Of a stretch of 64,000 nt of DNA, positions 7,753-16,484 are shown piece by piece. Positions within the stretch are counted from its first letter, which is position 1. Every line of letters starts with the position of its first letter. A program made the position numbers and the translations under genes. Origin of the DNA: a virus. The DNA lies in IMG/VR virus record IMGVR_UViG_3300042090_002485, positions 62,001-126,000 of that record; one strand, given 5' to 3'. The notes below the pieces were generated by a model. The model saw only the letters and a program-made list of their open reading frames with translations, did not search any database and was not told the DNA's origin.

Positions 7753-8574
7753 ATGCCCTCCTTCACGGTCACGCCGCTCGCCCGCAAGTTCGGCCCTTGG
7801 TCGTTCTCCAAGATGGAGACGGCCGAGTCGTGCCCGGCTCAGTTTGGGCACAAACACGTGACCAAGACGGCCGCGGCGCCGGCGCCGTCGGACACCAAGG
7901 TCGGCATCGTCGCGCACGCTATCCTGGAGCGCCGCATCAAGGGCGAGCAGGACAAGGACGCACGTCGCGCCGCCATCGAGAAGGACCCGCTCACCACACA
8001 GGAGCAGGACTCGCTCAGGACGCTCGGCGAGGCGATGGACGAGTTCCTCAAGCGCTTCGACGTGTTCTGCAAGCGTGAAGGCGTCACCCGCGTGTTGTGC
8101 GAAGAGGACTGGGGCTTCACCGAGACCTACGGCAAGACCGGCTTCTTCGACAAGGATGTCTTCTTCCGCGGCAAGCTCGACCTCGGCGCCATCACGCGCG
8201 ACAACGACCTCTACCTGATCGATCACAAGTCGGGACGGGCCAAGCCCCTCGACCGCGACCAGAAGAAGCGGCAGCAGCTCCAGGCCTACGCGGTGCTCGC
8301 CCTCGCGAACCTGCCCGACGTCGCGGGCGTGCGTGGCGGCATCAACTTCTTGCAGGGCGACGAGAACCTCCGCCTCCAGTTCAACACCTACACCCCGGCT
8401 GACCGCGTGCGTGCGGTGTTCGCGCCGTGGTTGTACATGCGGATCAACGCGGCCGCCGAGAACCTTGAGGGACCCCTCGAGGCCCGTCCGGCGACGCGAT
8501 GGCCTTGCGCTTGGTGCCAGTACCAGGCGGTGTGTGAGCCCTACAAGAGGATGATCGCCAATGCCGAAGTTTAA
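7753..8574 (+). CDS. PD-(D/E)XK nuclease, Cas4/AddB-like with Fe-S cysteines
   Basis: A 273-aa nuclease. Motifs: N-terminal SFSKMETAESCP (C27), GKLDLG with D143, D157-H-K159 in LIDHKSG, and a QLQAYAV helix. The C-terminal C252-x2-C255-x5-C261 triad together with C27 is the standard four-cysteine 4Fe-4S ligand set of Cas4/AddB-type nucleases. It overlaps the start of the primase gene by 14 nt, so it is probably co-translated with the replication block. It is a second, divergent paralogue of the 2439-3368 protein. Likely role: 5' or 3' end resection or degradation during recombination-dependent replication. Confidence 0.87.
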   Translation: MPSFTVTPLARKFGPWSFSKMETAESCPAQFGHKHVTKTAAAPAPSDTKVGIVAHAILERRIKGEQDKDARRAAIEKDPLTTQEQDSLRTLGEAMDEFLKRFDVFCKREGVTRVLCEEDWGFTETYGKTGFFDKDVFFRGKLDLGAITRDNDLYLIDHKSGRAKPLDRDQKKRQQLQAYAVLALANLPDVAGVRGGINFLQGDENLRLQFNTYTPADRVRAVFAPWLYMRINAAAENLEGPLEARPATRWPCAWCQYQAVCEPYKRMIANAEV

Positions 8575-11500
8575 GAAGCCCCTCGACGCCAAGGACGCCC
8601 TCAATCGACTCGATCGCATCTGGAACGACGTCGACCTGACGGCGTGGGCGGCATGGCTCGCCGAGGTCAAGCCCGACGCGCGGTTCTTCACGTCTGGTCC
8701 GCACGTCAAGGGTCGCTGCCCGTTCCACGGCGACACCGACCCGTCGTTCGTGGTCACGCCGGGCAAGGCCATCGCACGCTGCTTCGGTTGCCACCGCGCG
8801 TTCTGGAATCCGATCCACCTCGTCGCCGAGCTGAACGGCACGAGCTGGGCGGAGGCGTTGCTGTTCATGAAGAAGCGGTGGGGCCTGTCCGCCGCGATCC
8901 CCAAGGCGCTGTACGAGACGTTCAAGGAGCGCGAGGAGTACGCCAAGCTCAAGGAGAAGCTCATGCGGTATTTCGCCGAGCTGCTCCACGAGTGCCTGTC
9001 GTCGTATGCGCGCAAGTCGCTCGATGCCGACGGCAAGAACTGGTCGCGGCCGACCGTCGAGTACTTGCTCGACCGCCGGCTCGGCGAGAACGGGCTCAGC
9101 GAGCTGGTCGCGCCCGGCCAGGAAAGCAACGGCGAGTTCGATCAGTACGGCGTGCTGATGACAATGATCAACACGCACGCGCTCATCGGCATTCTGCCGT
9201 CGCTGGGCGACGTCCGCGCCAAGTTCGGCGACGGCTCGGAGGAAGCCAAGTTCTTCGAGAGCTACTTCGCCGACTACATCAACGGCGCGCAGTACATCGG
9301 CTACCTCGTGTTCCCGTACGACGACTCGCCGACGACGCTGTGCCGGTTCAAGATGCGCGAGCCCATGAAACCCTGCAAGAAGCAGGTGTGGGTCAAGGAC
9401 AAGTACGAAGACGAGAACAACGCGTTCCACGGGTTCTACGGGCTGCGCTACTACCGCACCTACCTGACGCTCCAGGAGCACGGTGACAACGGACCCGAGA
9501 AGGGGTTCCCCGCGTACCTCACCGAGGGCGAGTTCGACGCGCTCTCGGCGATCGCGCAGCAGATCCGCCGGTCCAACGACGATTACATGGCGCTCGGCAT
9601 GAGCGGCGGCGGCGCACAAGGCTTGGACTGGTTCGCCAAACTCAACGTCCTACGCATCAGGTTCCTCCAGGACCGCGACCACGGCGGCAACAAGTTCATC
9701 AAGCAGGTGCTCGAGAAGACCCACAAGAAGGTCTTCGGCGTTCGCGTGTTCAACTGGCCGGACGAGTACGTGGATTGGAAGGACCCCAAGCGGCCCGACG
9801 CGCGGATCAAGGACGTCGACGACGCCATCCGCGAGGTCGGCTACAAGCGCTGGGTCCGCTACGTCACGAACGACGATATGTACGACGCGGTCGAGAAGTG
9901 GACCTACGACCGGGCCTCCGACGCGATCGAACAGCTCCACGTCCGCGACGTCGCGTCGATCAACCGGACGGCCAAGGAGTTCGGTGCGCTGCTGCGCGAC
10001 GAACAGGTCTGCCGCGCGTTCTGCACGATGGTGGCCGACGGCTTTGGTCTCGACGGCGCGATCCTTCACCGCGACATCTTCGTCAAGGAGGACAACGAGG
10101 TCGAGTTCACCAAACGGATTCATGCCGCGGTGCTCGAGCACTGGCATCCCATCGGCATCCAGAATGCGGAGGGCCGCAAGCGCCTGCTGCTGATGTGGCA
10201 CAAGACGTCGAAGACGACGTCGTCGGTTGTGCTTGGCGACGAGCGCGCGGCCGAGACATTCGTCGCGCCGCACTTCGGGCCGATCTACGACTTCATCGCT
10301 GCCACGGTCAGCGACGCGATGTTCCTGGTCGGCGACGATACCGACCTCGAGCCGGCCTTCAACGTTACCTCCCGCGCGAAGCGGTACTGCGAGTACTTGA
10401 AAAACGCGCTGCTCATCGCAGCGAAGGGGCTCCCGTCAATGGACCACGCTCCCACGCGCGCCCAGGGCGTGCACATGGCCCGTCACGCGGGCGACCAGAT
10501 GCTGTCGTACATGATCAACGGCCGCGACGTCTACGTGCTCAAGCACGACGGGCCCGCGTTCACGGCGACCGCGCTGGACGGACCGAGCCATGAGGGCTTC
10601 GTGTTCCAGAACACCGGCAAGACGTGGATCGAGTCGGTCACCAAGGCTGAGGATCTGCTCGCTGACGTTGACCTGGTGGCCCTGTTCCATCGCGTCCGCG
10701 ACATGATCGACTCAGGGTGGACGTTCCGCTACCAGCAGCTCGACTGCATGTTCCTGGCGGCCTACGTCATGAGCCTCGCCGTGATGACCGTGTTCACACG
10801 GCAGACCGCCGTCATCCTCAACGCCGAACACCAGGCCGGCAAGAGCCGGTTCACGTCCGGCTTCGTCGGCGGCACCGGCTTCGGCCGCATCAATGTCGTC
10901 GCGCACGCGCTCGCGATGCAGGGCTATACCGCCGCGTCGATCCGCCAGCAGCACAGCGACACCAGCCTGTGCCTGTGCCTGGAGGAGTTCGAGGACTACG
11001 GCGGCAACGACGCCAAGTCGATCGCGGTGCGCAAGGTACTCGAGCTGACACGCGACCTGATCTCGGAGAACGCGGTGAACTGGTCGATCGGCACGGCCAC
11101 CGGCGAGAGTCGGACCTACCGCCTGCGGTTTCCGCTGATGACGTGCGCCATCCGGCCGCTGCGCGACGCGGCGTCGCTGTCGCGGTTCATCCGTTTCGAG
11201 CTGGTCAAGGACGACGCTCGCATCGACCCGGTCGACGCGCTGGTCGGCAAGTTCGGCGAGGACCTGATCAAGAAGACCCGCCACGACATGTTCGTGGGCG
11301 TGCTCCGCCACATGTTGACGCTGCGCAAGACCCAGAGCGAGGTCGGGACGGAGTACTCGTCCAACACGATCCTGCCCGCCCACGCGTCGTCGCGGTTCCG
11401 CGAGGCGCTCGTGCCTATCCTCAGCATCCTGCGCTTCATCGGTGAGCTGGCGGTCGCGTCGGGGCGGCCGGAGCTGGCGCCGGACTACAAGAAGTTCGCG

Positions 11501-12064
11501 TACGACTTCGCCGAGACGCGCCGCGAGCAGCTCGCGCAGCTCAAGAGCACCGCCCAAGACGAACAGGTGTTCGAGGCCGTGATCAGCTCGACATTCCAGG
11601 TCGCCAACGTCGGTGACAAGAACACGCTGACCGGCACCAAGTCGCTACGCCAGATGTTCCTCGACCTGAACCAGCTCGAGGACATCAACAAGACGATGCA
11701 GGGCGTCTACATCGACACGAAGATGGAGTGGCTGGTGGTCAGCTGGTACGAGGCTCAGAACGGCGTCCTGTCGCAGTCGATGTTTCGCAACACGCCGCCG
11801 ACGTGGCTCCGCGACGTCGCCCAGCGCTCGCCGTTCCACGTCCCTGCCGAGGAAGTCAAGAACGCCCGTGTGCTCGAGCGGCTGATGAATGTGATGGGCC
11901 CGGCGCAGAACCCCGACATGATCTCGGTGTTCTCGGTCAAGCACATGCTCGACATCGTGCGGGCGCACCGCGACGCGGCGATGAAGAAGTCGGAGACGCC
12001 GGTGGACGAGGCCAAGGAGATCGACCCGAACAAGGTCCAGGGCGATGAGGACATCATCGTATGA
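8561..12064 (+). CDS. DNA primase-helicase, CHC2 zinc finger plus Toprim plus P-loop domain
   Basis: A 1167-aa replication protein. Residues 53-77 hold a CHC2-type zinc finger (C53-P-F-H56 ... C74-F-G-C77). A Toprim domain follows, with catalytic E322 (TEGEFD) and D371-R-D373. The C-terminal half carries a P-loop (HQAGKS, K761/S762) and an acidic Walker B-like LEEFED at about 807-812. This is the bifunctional layout of primases fused to a DNA helicase, much longer than T7 gp4, with a ~380-residue spacer between the modules. The start overlaps the nuclease gene and its stop overlaps the next ATG. Confidence 0.88.
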   Translation: MPKFKKPLDAKDALNRLDRIWNDVDLTAWAAWLAEVKPDARFFTSGPHVKGRCPFHGDTDPSFVVTPGKAIARCFGCHRAFWNPIHLVAELNGTSWAEALLFMKKRWGLSAAIPKALYETFKEREEYAKLKEKLMRYFAELLHECLSSYARKSLDADGKNWSRPTVEYLLDRRLGENGLSELVAPGQESNGEFDQYGVLMTMINTHALIGILPSLGDVRAKFGDGSEEAKFFESYFADYINGAQYIGYLVFPYDDSPTTLCRFKMREPMKPCKKQVWVKDKYEDENNAFHGFYGLRYYRTYLTLQEHGDNGPEKGFPAYLTEGEFDALSAIAQQIRRSNDDYMALGMSGGGAQGLDWFAKLNVLRIRFLQDRDHGGNKFIKQVLEKTHKKVFGVRVFNWPDEYVDWKDPKRPDARIKDVDDAIREVGYKRWVRYVTNDDMYDAVEKWTYDRASDAIEQLHVRDVASINRTAKEFGALLRDEQVCRAFCTMVADGFGLDGAILHRDIFVKEDNEVEFTKRIHAAVLEHWHPIGIQNAEGRKRLLLMWHKTSKTTSSVVLGDERAAETFVAPHFGPIYDFIAATVSDAMFLVGDDTDLEPAFNVTSRAKRYCEYLKNALLIAAKGLPSMDHAPTRAQGVHMARHAGDQMLSYMINGRDVYVLKHDGPAFTATALDGPSHEGFVFQNTGKTWIESVTKAEDLLADVDLVALFHRVRDMIDSGWTFRYQQLDCMFLAAYVMSLAVMTVFTRQTAVILNAEHQAGKSRFTSGFVGGTGFGRINVVAHALAMQGYTAASIRQQHSDTSLCLCLEEFEDYGGNDAKSIAVRKVLELTRDLISENAVNWSIGTATGESRTYRLRFPLMTCAIRPLRDAASLSRFIRFELVKDDARIDPVDALVGKFGEDLIKKTRHDMFVGVLRHMLTLRKTQSEVGTEYSSNTILPAHASSRFREALVPILSILRFIGELAVASGRPELAPDYKKFAYDFAETRREQLAQLKSTAQDEQVFEAVISSTFQVANVGDKNTLTGTKSLRQMFLDLNQLEDINKTMQGVYIDTKMEWLVVSWYEAQNGVLSQSMFRNTPPTWLRDVAQRSPFHVPAEEVKNARVLERLMNVMGPAQNPDMISVFSVKHMLDIVRAHRDAAMKKSETPVDEAKEIDPNKVQGDEDIIV

Positions 12065-12915
12065 AGGGCGACGGCGGCAGCTTCGTCCACTACGATAATG
12101 ACGGTTCGGAGCCTGTCTACAACGCTTTTGGTCGGAAGCAGGGTACCTATGGCAAGTGGCAGGACCCTGATGTTCCTGGTGTAGGTTGGTCATGGGACGA
12201 CTGGCAGGACCTTGGGGAGCAAAACGCGCTGTGCACGATGTGCGAACACGTTGAGCACAGATATGAGTTTACGATGCGGCACCCGGGCTACCCAGACGTG
12301 TTGTACGTCGGAAAGTATTGCGCGGGTTGGATGTTGGGCGATGTCGACCTAGGCCCTGCAATCGAACAGTGGGCTCTCAGCGAACTCGGAAAGTGGCAAA
12401 CGAAGTGTCGCAAGGTTGAAGAGGCGCGCGCCGCCTACAAGAAGAAGATGAACGATGTGTACTTGACCGCGCAGGAGCGTGTTGCCCGAGAACGTAAGGA
12501 ATTGCCCTGGGAGCAGCGCACCAACGGTAACTGGGCGTCGTACGCGCGTTATTACGACCTACTGATCTACAAGGAGCGCAACGGAACGCGGTGGGGGTAC
12601 AGGATTCAACGCATGGGCGTGAAAGAGTGGAGCAAGGTCTTGTATCCGACCGTGAAAGCGGCTGCGACCGCGTGCAAGCAGGCCTTCATCCCAGACCCAG
12701 AACCACTCGAATCGGATGTCGAGGTCGCCAAGCGGTTCCCCATGCCCGAGAAGCCGATGTTCAACCAGAAAACGTGGGGTGACTTCGCGAAGAACAACCC
12801 AGACCGGGTTGCTGAAATGAAAGCGCAATCCCTCCGCCGGCGGCGGAAGAAGAACATCCCGGACAATCCCGTTCGTCACTTCTTGCGAGATCTCATCAAA
12901 GACGACGATCACTAA
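12061..12915 (+). CDS. hypothetical protein with Cys-His domain (CxxC ... VGxxCAGWM)
   Basis: A 284-aa protein starting at an ATGA overlap with the primase stop. It contains CTMCEHVEHRYEF, RHPGYPD and VGKYCAGWM (about residues 59-92), a probable metal-binding module, followed by a WEQRTNGNW and KERNGTRWGYRIQ region and a basic tail. Similar modules occur in unannotated bacterial and phage proteins, with no known activity. Base composition and codon choice are noticeably less GC-biased than the primase and polymerase on either side (many T/A third positions), which suggests later acquisition. Confidence 0.7.
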   Translation: MKGDGGSFVHYDNDGSEPVYNAFGRKQGTYGKWQDPDVPGVGWSWDDWQDLGEQNALCTMCEHVEHRYEFTMRHPGYPDVLYVGKYCAGWMLGDVDLGPAIEQWALSELGKWQTKCRKVEEARAAYKKKMNDVYLTAQERVARERKELPWEQRTNGNWASYARYYDLLIYKERNGTRWGYRIQRMGVKEWSKVLYPTVKAAATACKQAFIPDPEPLESDVEVAKRFPMPEKPMFNQKTWGDFAKNNPDRVAEMKAQSLRRRRKKNIPDNPVRHFLRDLIKDDDH

Positions 12916-12919
12916 CCGA

Positions 12920-12936
12920 TGTTTGTGGCATAAACA
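12920..12936 (+). promoter_or_regulatory. 17-bp element TGTTTGTGGCATAAACA before polA
   Basis: A near-palindrome (TGTTTGTG-G-CATAAACA with one mismatched pair) in the 30-bp gap before the DNA polymerase gene. The ATG lies only 9 nt downstream and no Shine-Dalgarno is present. If the element acts as a -10-type promoter, the mRNA would be nearly leaderless. Closely related sequences occur at 16417, 50976 (- strand), 53120, 56216 and 58431. Confidence 0.5.
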
Positions 12937-12945
12937 CAAGACCCG

Positions 12946-15900
12946 ATGGCCGAGAAGAAGCCCAAGACCAAACTGCCGGTCATCCCGCTCGACCATCCGT
13001 CGCTCGACCCCGAGATGCAGGGGTCGCAGAAGACTGGGATGGCCTGCAACGGCTGCGACCTGTTCTACAAGCGGCGCGTCACCGGCCAGGGCGCGTTCGG
13101 TAAGGTCGACATCCTGCTGCTCGGCGAGTCGCCGTCGTCGTGGTCGGTGCACAACGAACAGGTGTTCTACGGGCGCGGCGGTCGCATCATCCGTCAGGTC
13201 TGGCGTGAGCTGAAGGACCTCGATGCCAAGCGCGGGGGCCACCTCAAGATGGCCCACCTGAAGAAGTGGGAGACCTACGCCGTCCAGTGCCAGGTCGAAG
13301 AAGGGCGCGACCAGAATGCGACGGCGACCGCAGCGACCGTGCACCGCTGCTCGCACTACCTGCGCGCCAAGCTCCACAACTGCAAGCCGAAGATCATCCT
13401 GGCGTTCGGCGCCACCGCGCTGCGCTCGCTCGGCTACAAGAGCGACAAGTTCATGGAGGCGCGTGGGCGCCTGCTCGACGTCGAGATCGACGGGGTGGTC
13501 TACAAGGTCCTGCCGACGTTCTCGACCAAGCACCTCGTCGCCAAGACCGGGCTCTACAACCTGTTCTACGCCGACTTCGTGCGCGCGGTGCGCATCGCTG
13601 GCGGCGTCGACGAGGTTGGTGCGAACACCACGCTCGAGGAGATCACCAAGGAGTACCGCATCCCCAAGACCGTGGAAGAGGTCGGGGAGCTGTGCGATCA
13701 CATCATCAACTACGTCGTCGAGGGCGCCAAGACCGCGGCGCAGTGCGCGATCGCGGTCGACACCGAGACCAACACGGTCAACCCGCACCGCCGCGACGCG
13801 AAGCTGCTGTGCATCTCGTTCGCGTGGGACACCGGGCGGTCCTGCGCGATCCCGCTGTTCCACAAGGAGGCGACGTGGACACCGCAGGAGCTGGAGGCCG
13901 TCGTCGCGCACGTCCAGCGCGTGCTCGCCTGCGCCAAGCCCAAGGTCTTCCACAACGCCAAGTTCGACCTCAAGTTCATCGAGCTGCGCTACGGCTGGCG
14001 CGTCAACAACGTGCAGTGGGACTCGCTGCTCGGCGAGCACCTGCTGCGCGAGGACATGTCGGGGTCATACTCGCTCAAGACGCTCGGGCGCAGCTACTTC
14101 CCGATGTTCGGCAGCTATGCGGACAAGGTCCACGAGCTGGCGGAGAAGATGACACCCGAGGAGGTCGGGCTGTACTCGGTGCTCGACGGGGTCAAGAAGG
14201 GCAAGCCGAAGAAGGATGTGGTCGGCATCGAAGAAGGCCAGCTCTACCTCTACTCGAAGAAGGAGATGGAGCAGTACCTGTTCGGCACCAAGCGTGAGCG
14301 CAAGAAGAAGGTGTTCGACGCGGGTTACGAGCGCGTGCCAATCGACACCCTGTTGATCTACGCGGCCGTCGACACCGACTTGACCCGCCGCCTGCTCCGC
14401 CACCAATTCGCGCGCGCGCAGGCGGAGAACTTCATTGGCTCGGCTCGCGGCCTGATGGCGTCGCACTGCATCCCGGCGTCGCGCGCGCTCGGCAAGATGG
14501 AGTTCGACGGCTTCCGCGTTGACCGTCCGTACCTCGACAAGCTCGAGGTCGACCTGGGCAAGATCGTCGAGGATAAGCGCAAGCTGCTCGAGGCCTACTG
14601 GGCGCCGACCTCGATGAGTCGCAAGGGTGTCGAGTTCAACCCCAACTCGACCCAGCACATCGAGCAGGTCATCTTTCAGACCGGCGTCGGTCCCGACGAA
14701 GTCACTCAGGCGGCCTACCGCAAGGCCGTCGATCGTTTCGCCGTCAAGAACAAGTCGGGCTTCTATAAGACCGACAAGAAAACGCTCAAGGGCATCGCTG
14801 AGCAGACGAAGTGTCCGTTCTCTAAGGCGCTGCTCGAGTACCGCGCGGCGCACAAGGCGCTCTCTGGGTTCGTCAAGGACATCAAGGACCTCTCGGAGTA
14901 CGACGGCTACCTCCACACCAGCTTCCACCTGCACGGTACGTCGACGGGGCGCCTGTCGTCGTCGAACGTGAACATGCAGAACCAGCCCAAGAAGCTGGCC
15001 GGGGTGAACATCAAGAAGATCTTCATCCCGGATGACCCGGACGAAGAGGTGGTGTTCAACGTCGACTGGAAGGGCGCCGAAATCCGCGTGTTCACGGCCT
15101 ATGCGCCAGACCAGCAGCTGATCGACGCGCTCAACGCGGGGCAGGACGTCCACAGCTGGTTCACGCAGGAGATCTACGGCATCCCGTACGAAGAGGTCGA
15201 GGCCAAGAAGGAGGACACCGACTACATCGTCCCCGGCCACGGCATCACCATGAACATGTTGCGGACGACCGTGAAGCGCGTCGTGTTCGGCATCCTCTAC
15301 GGCGCGATGGCAAAGAAGATCGCTGAGACGGCTAGCATCTCCGAGGAGATGGCCCAGGGCGTCATCGACAAGCTGTTCGAGCGGTTCCCGTCGCTGAAGA
15401 ACTACATGGACGAGGTGGTGGCGCAGATCCACCAGCACGGCTTCGTCGAGACGCTGTTCAACCGCCGCCGCCGCTTCCCGCTGCAGTCCGTCAACGGCTT
15501 CTTCCGCGGTCAGGCCGAGCGCCGCGGCAAGAACATGAAGATCCAGTCGACGTCGTCGGACATCGTCGTCGGCCAGCTGATCGAGATCTTCGAGCACATC
15601 CGCGAGCTGGGCGGGCGGCTCGCCATCACCGTGCACGACTCGATCGTCGGCACGATCAAGAAGAAGCTCCTCCACCAGGCCAAGGCGTTCTTCGACCTGT
15701 ACTGCGTCAAGCGCGTGCGCGAGAAGTGCCCGTGGCTGCCCGTCGACTTCGCGTACGACCTGGCGGTGGGCCCGAGCTACGGCGAGGTCATCTCGCTGGA
15801 GGACTACTTGAAAAAGAACCCGGGCATCACCCAGACGCCCGAGCAGGAGTTCCTCGAGCTGCTCGATCAGGACGCGATGGCGTCGTTCGTCCTCGACGAG

Positions 15901-15975
15901 GACGGCGCGCGACCGGACTCGATGTTCGACACCGAGGACCCCGGACCCGAGGACGAAACCAAGGAGGCGTCGTGA
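12946..15975 (+). CDS. polA: family A DNA polymerase with N-terminal uracil-DNA-glycosylase-like domain and 3'-5' exonuclease
   Basis: A 1009-aa replicative polymerase in three parts. Residues 30-220 resemble family 4/5 uracil-DNA glycosylase: Fe-S-type cysteines C34, C37, C115 and C135, a GESPSSW loop at 60-66, and a KPKIILAFGATA strand. Residues 260-480 are a DnaQ-fold 3'-5' exonuclease (D272-x-E274, HNAKFD at 336-341). The polymerase domain has motif A (D707-W-K-G-A-E), motif B (R773 ... K777 ... Y785-G786) and motif C (H897-D898-S). A UDG-PolA fusion is known in SPO1-type phages. The ATG follows a 17-bp promoter-like element by 9 nt with no Shine-Dalgarno. Its stop overlaps the next GTG. 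Confidence 0.93.
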   Translation: MAEKKPKTKLPVIPLDHPSLDPEMQGSQKTGMACNGCDLFYKRRVTGQGAFGKVDILLLGESPSSWSVHNEQVFYGRGGRIIRQVWRELKDLDAKRGGHLKMAHLKKWETYAVQCQVEEGRDQNATATAATVHRCSHYLRAKLHNCKPKIILAFGATALRSLGYKSDKFMEARGRLLDVEIDGVVYKVLPTFSTKHLVAKTGLYNLFYADFVRAVRIAGGVDEVGANTTLEEITKEYRIPKTVEEVGELCDHIINYVVEGAKTAAQCAIAVDTETNTVNPHRRDAKLLCISFAWDTGRSCAIPLFHKEATWTPQELEAVVAHVQRVLACAKPKVFHNAKFDLKFIELRYGWRVNNVQWDSLLGEHLLREDMSGSYSLKTLGRSYFPMFGSYADKVHELAEKMTPEEVGLYSVLDGVKKGKPKKDVVGIEEGQLYLYSKKEMEQYLFGTKRERKKKVFDAGYERVPIDTLLIYAAVDTDLTRRLLRHQFARAQAENFIGSARGLMASHCIPASRALGKMEFDGFRVDRPYLDKLEVDLGKIVEDKRKLLEAYWAPTSMSRKGVEFNPNSTQHIEQVIFQTGVGPDEVTQAAYRKAVDRFAVKNKSGFYKTDKKTLKGIAEQTKCPFSKALLEYRAAHKALSGFVKDIKDLSEYDGYLHTSFHLHGTSTGRLSSSNVNMQNQPKKLAGVNIKKIFIPDDPDEEVVFNVDWKGAEIRVFTAYAPDQQLIDALNAGQDVHSWFTQEIYGIPYEEVEAKKEDTDYIVPGHGITMNMLRTTVKRVVFGILYGAMAKKIAETASISEEMAQGVIDKLFERFPSLKNYMDEVVAQIHQHGFVETLFNRRRRFPLQSVNGFFRGQAERRGKNMKIQSTSSDIVVGQLIEIFEHIRELGGRLAITVHDSIVGTIKKKLLHQAKAFFDLYCVKRVREKCPWLPVDFAYDLAVGPSYGEVISLEDYLKKNPGITQTPEQEFLELLDQDAMASFVLDEDGARPDSMFDTEDPGPEDETKEAS

Positions 15976-16241
15976 TCATCGTCTGCGAGTTGGCGTCCTG
16001 TCCGAGCTGCGGCCGGGCGCCCAAGCCCTCGTTTCAGAGGACCAAGGAATACGTCCGCTGCTACTTCGGCTGCACCTGCGGCTGGGCCGGCCCCCTCGTC
16101 GCCCAGGCGATCCCGCCAGCCGCGAAGCCCGGGTCTCCGTCGGTGTGCAAGCGCACCGACACTAGGGCCTGGGCTCAGTACAACGCGGCCGAGGCGTGGA
16201 ACACGGCGGTGACTCAAGTGCGGGCGGCGAAGCCCGTGTAG
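15972..16241 (+). CDS. Lar-like restriction alleviation / zinc-ribbon protein
   Basis: An 89-aa protein with a GTG start inside the polA stop region (GTGA overlap). It has CPSCG near the N-terminus, a second C-x3-C-x-C group (CYFGCTCGWAGP), and a C-terminal NAAEAWNTAV, i.e. the CPFCG ... C-x-x-CGA-x-GP ... EA-x-x-AWN plan of the Lar family. Rac-prophage Lar modulates type I restriction. Many phages carry similar proteins of unproven function, so the assignment is to fold and family, not to activity. Confidence 0.6.
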   Translation: MIIVCELASCPSCGRAPKPSFQRTKEYVRCYFGCTCGWAGPLVAQAIPPAAKPGSPSVCKRTDTRAWAQYNAAEAWNTAVTQVRAAKPV

Positions 16242-16484
16242 GAGGTTTGGGACCGGCTACGAGGGGTCCACGGTGCGCACTACCTCTCCTTGCCCTTCTG
16301 AAGCGTCTGTTCGGCGAGCTGGCGATAGAGTGTGCGACGACAGGTTGGTGTAGGCCTGTCGGGCTCGAGTCCATAGCTAGCTCTAGGCCGCGAAGCAGAT
16401 GTGCCGGTTCCTCTTTTGTTTGTGCGGTAAACACTTGCGAAGTAACCCTATTGTCTTGGTATAAGCTGGTGCAGAGGACCATCG
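16242..16484. other. 243-bp non-coding region before dnaQ-like gene
   Basis: No ORF with a plausible start was found. A 6-bp hairpin GACAGG ... CCTGTC with a 10-nt loop lies at 16339-16360. The 17-bp element is at 16417-16433. A TATAAG sequence at about 16460 and an AGAGGA ribosome binding site sit before the ATG at 16485. The region may hold a terminator-like hairpin for the polA operon, a small RNA, and the promoter for the next gene. Confidence 0.4.
16417..16433 (+). promoter_or_regulatory. 17-bp element TGTTTGTGCGGTAAACA
   Basis: It differs from the - strand element at 50976-50992 at a single position and from the polA element at three. It lies 51 bp before the ATG of the DnaQ-like gene. 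Repetition in unrelated intergenic regions argues for a phage promoter or operator. Confidence 0.5.

Noticed and set aside
7135-9129. 664-aa open frame on the - strand
   Set aside because: It lies opposite the nuclease and primase genes. Composition is Arg/Leu/Val-rich low-information sequence typical of antisense frames in high-GC DNA, with no motifs.
14065-15675. 536-aa open frame on the - strand
   Set aside because: Antisense to the polymerase domain, which has clear motifs A, B and C on the + strand.
16300-16400. tRNA-like stretch with GGGCTCGAGTCC
   Set aside because: No cloverleaf could be built: the putative T-stem does not pair and no acceptor stem matches.
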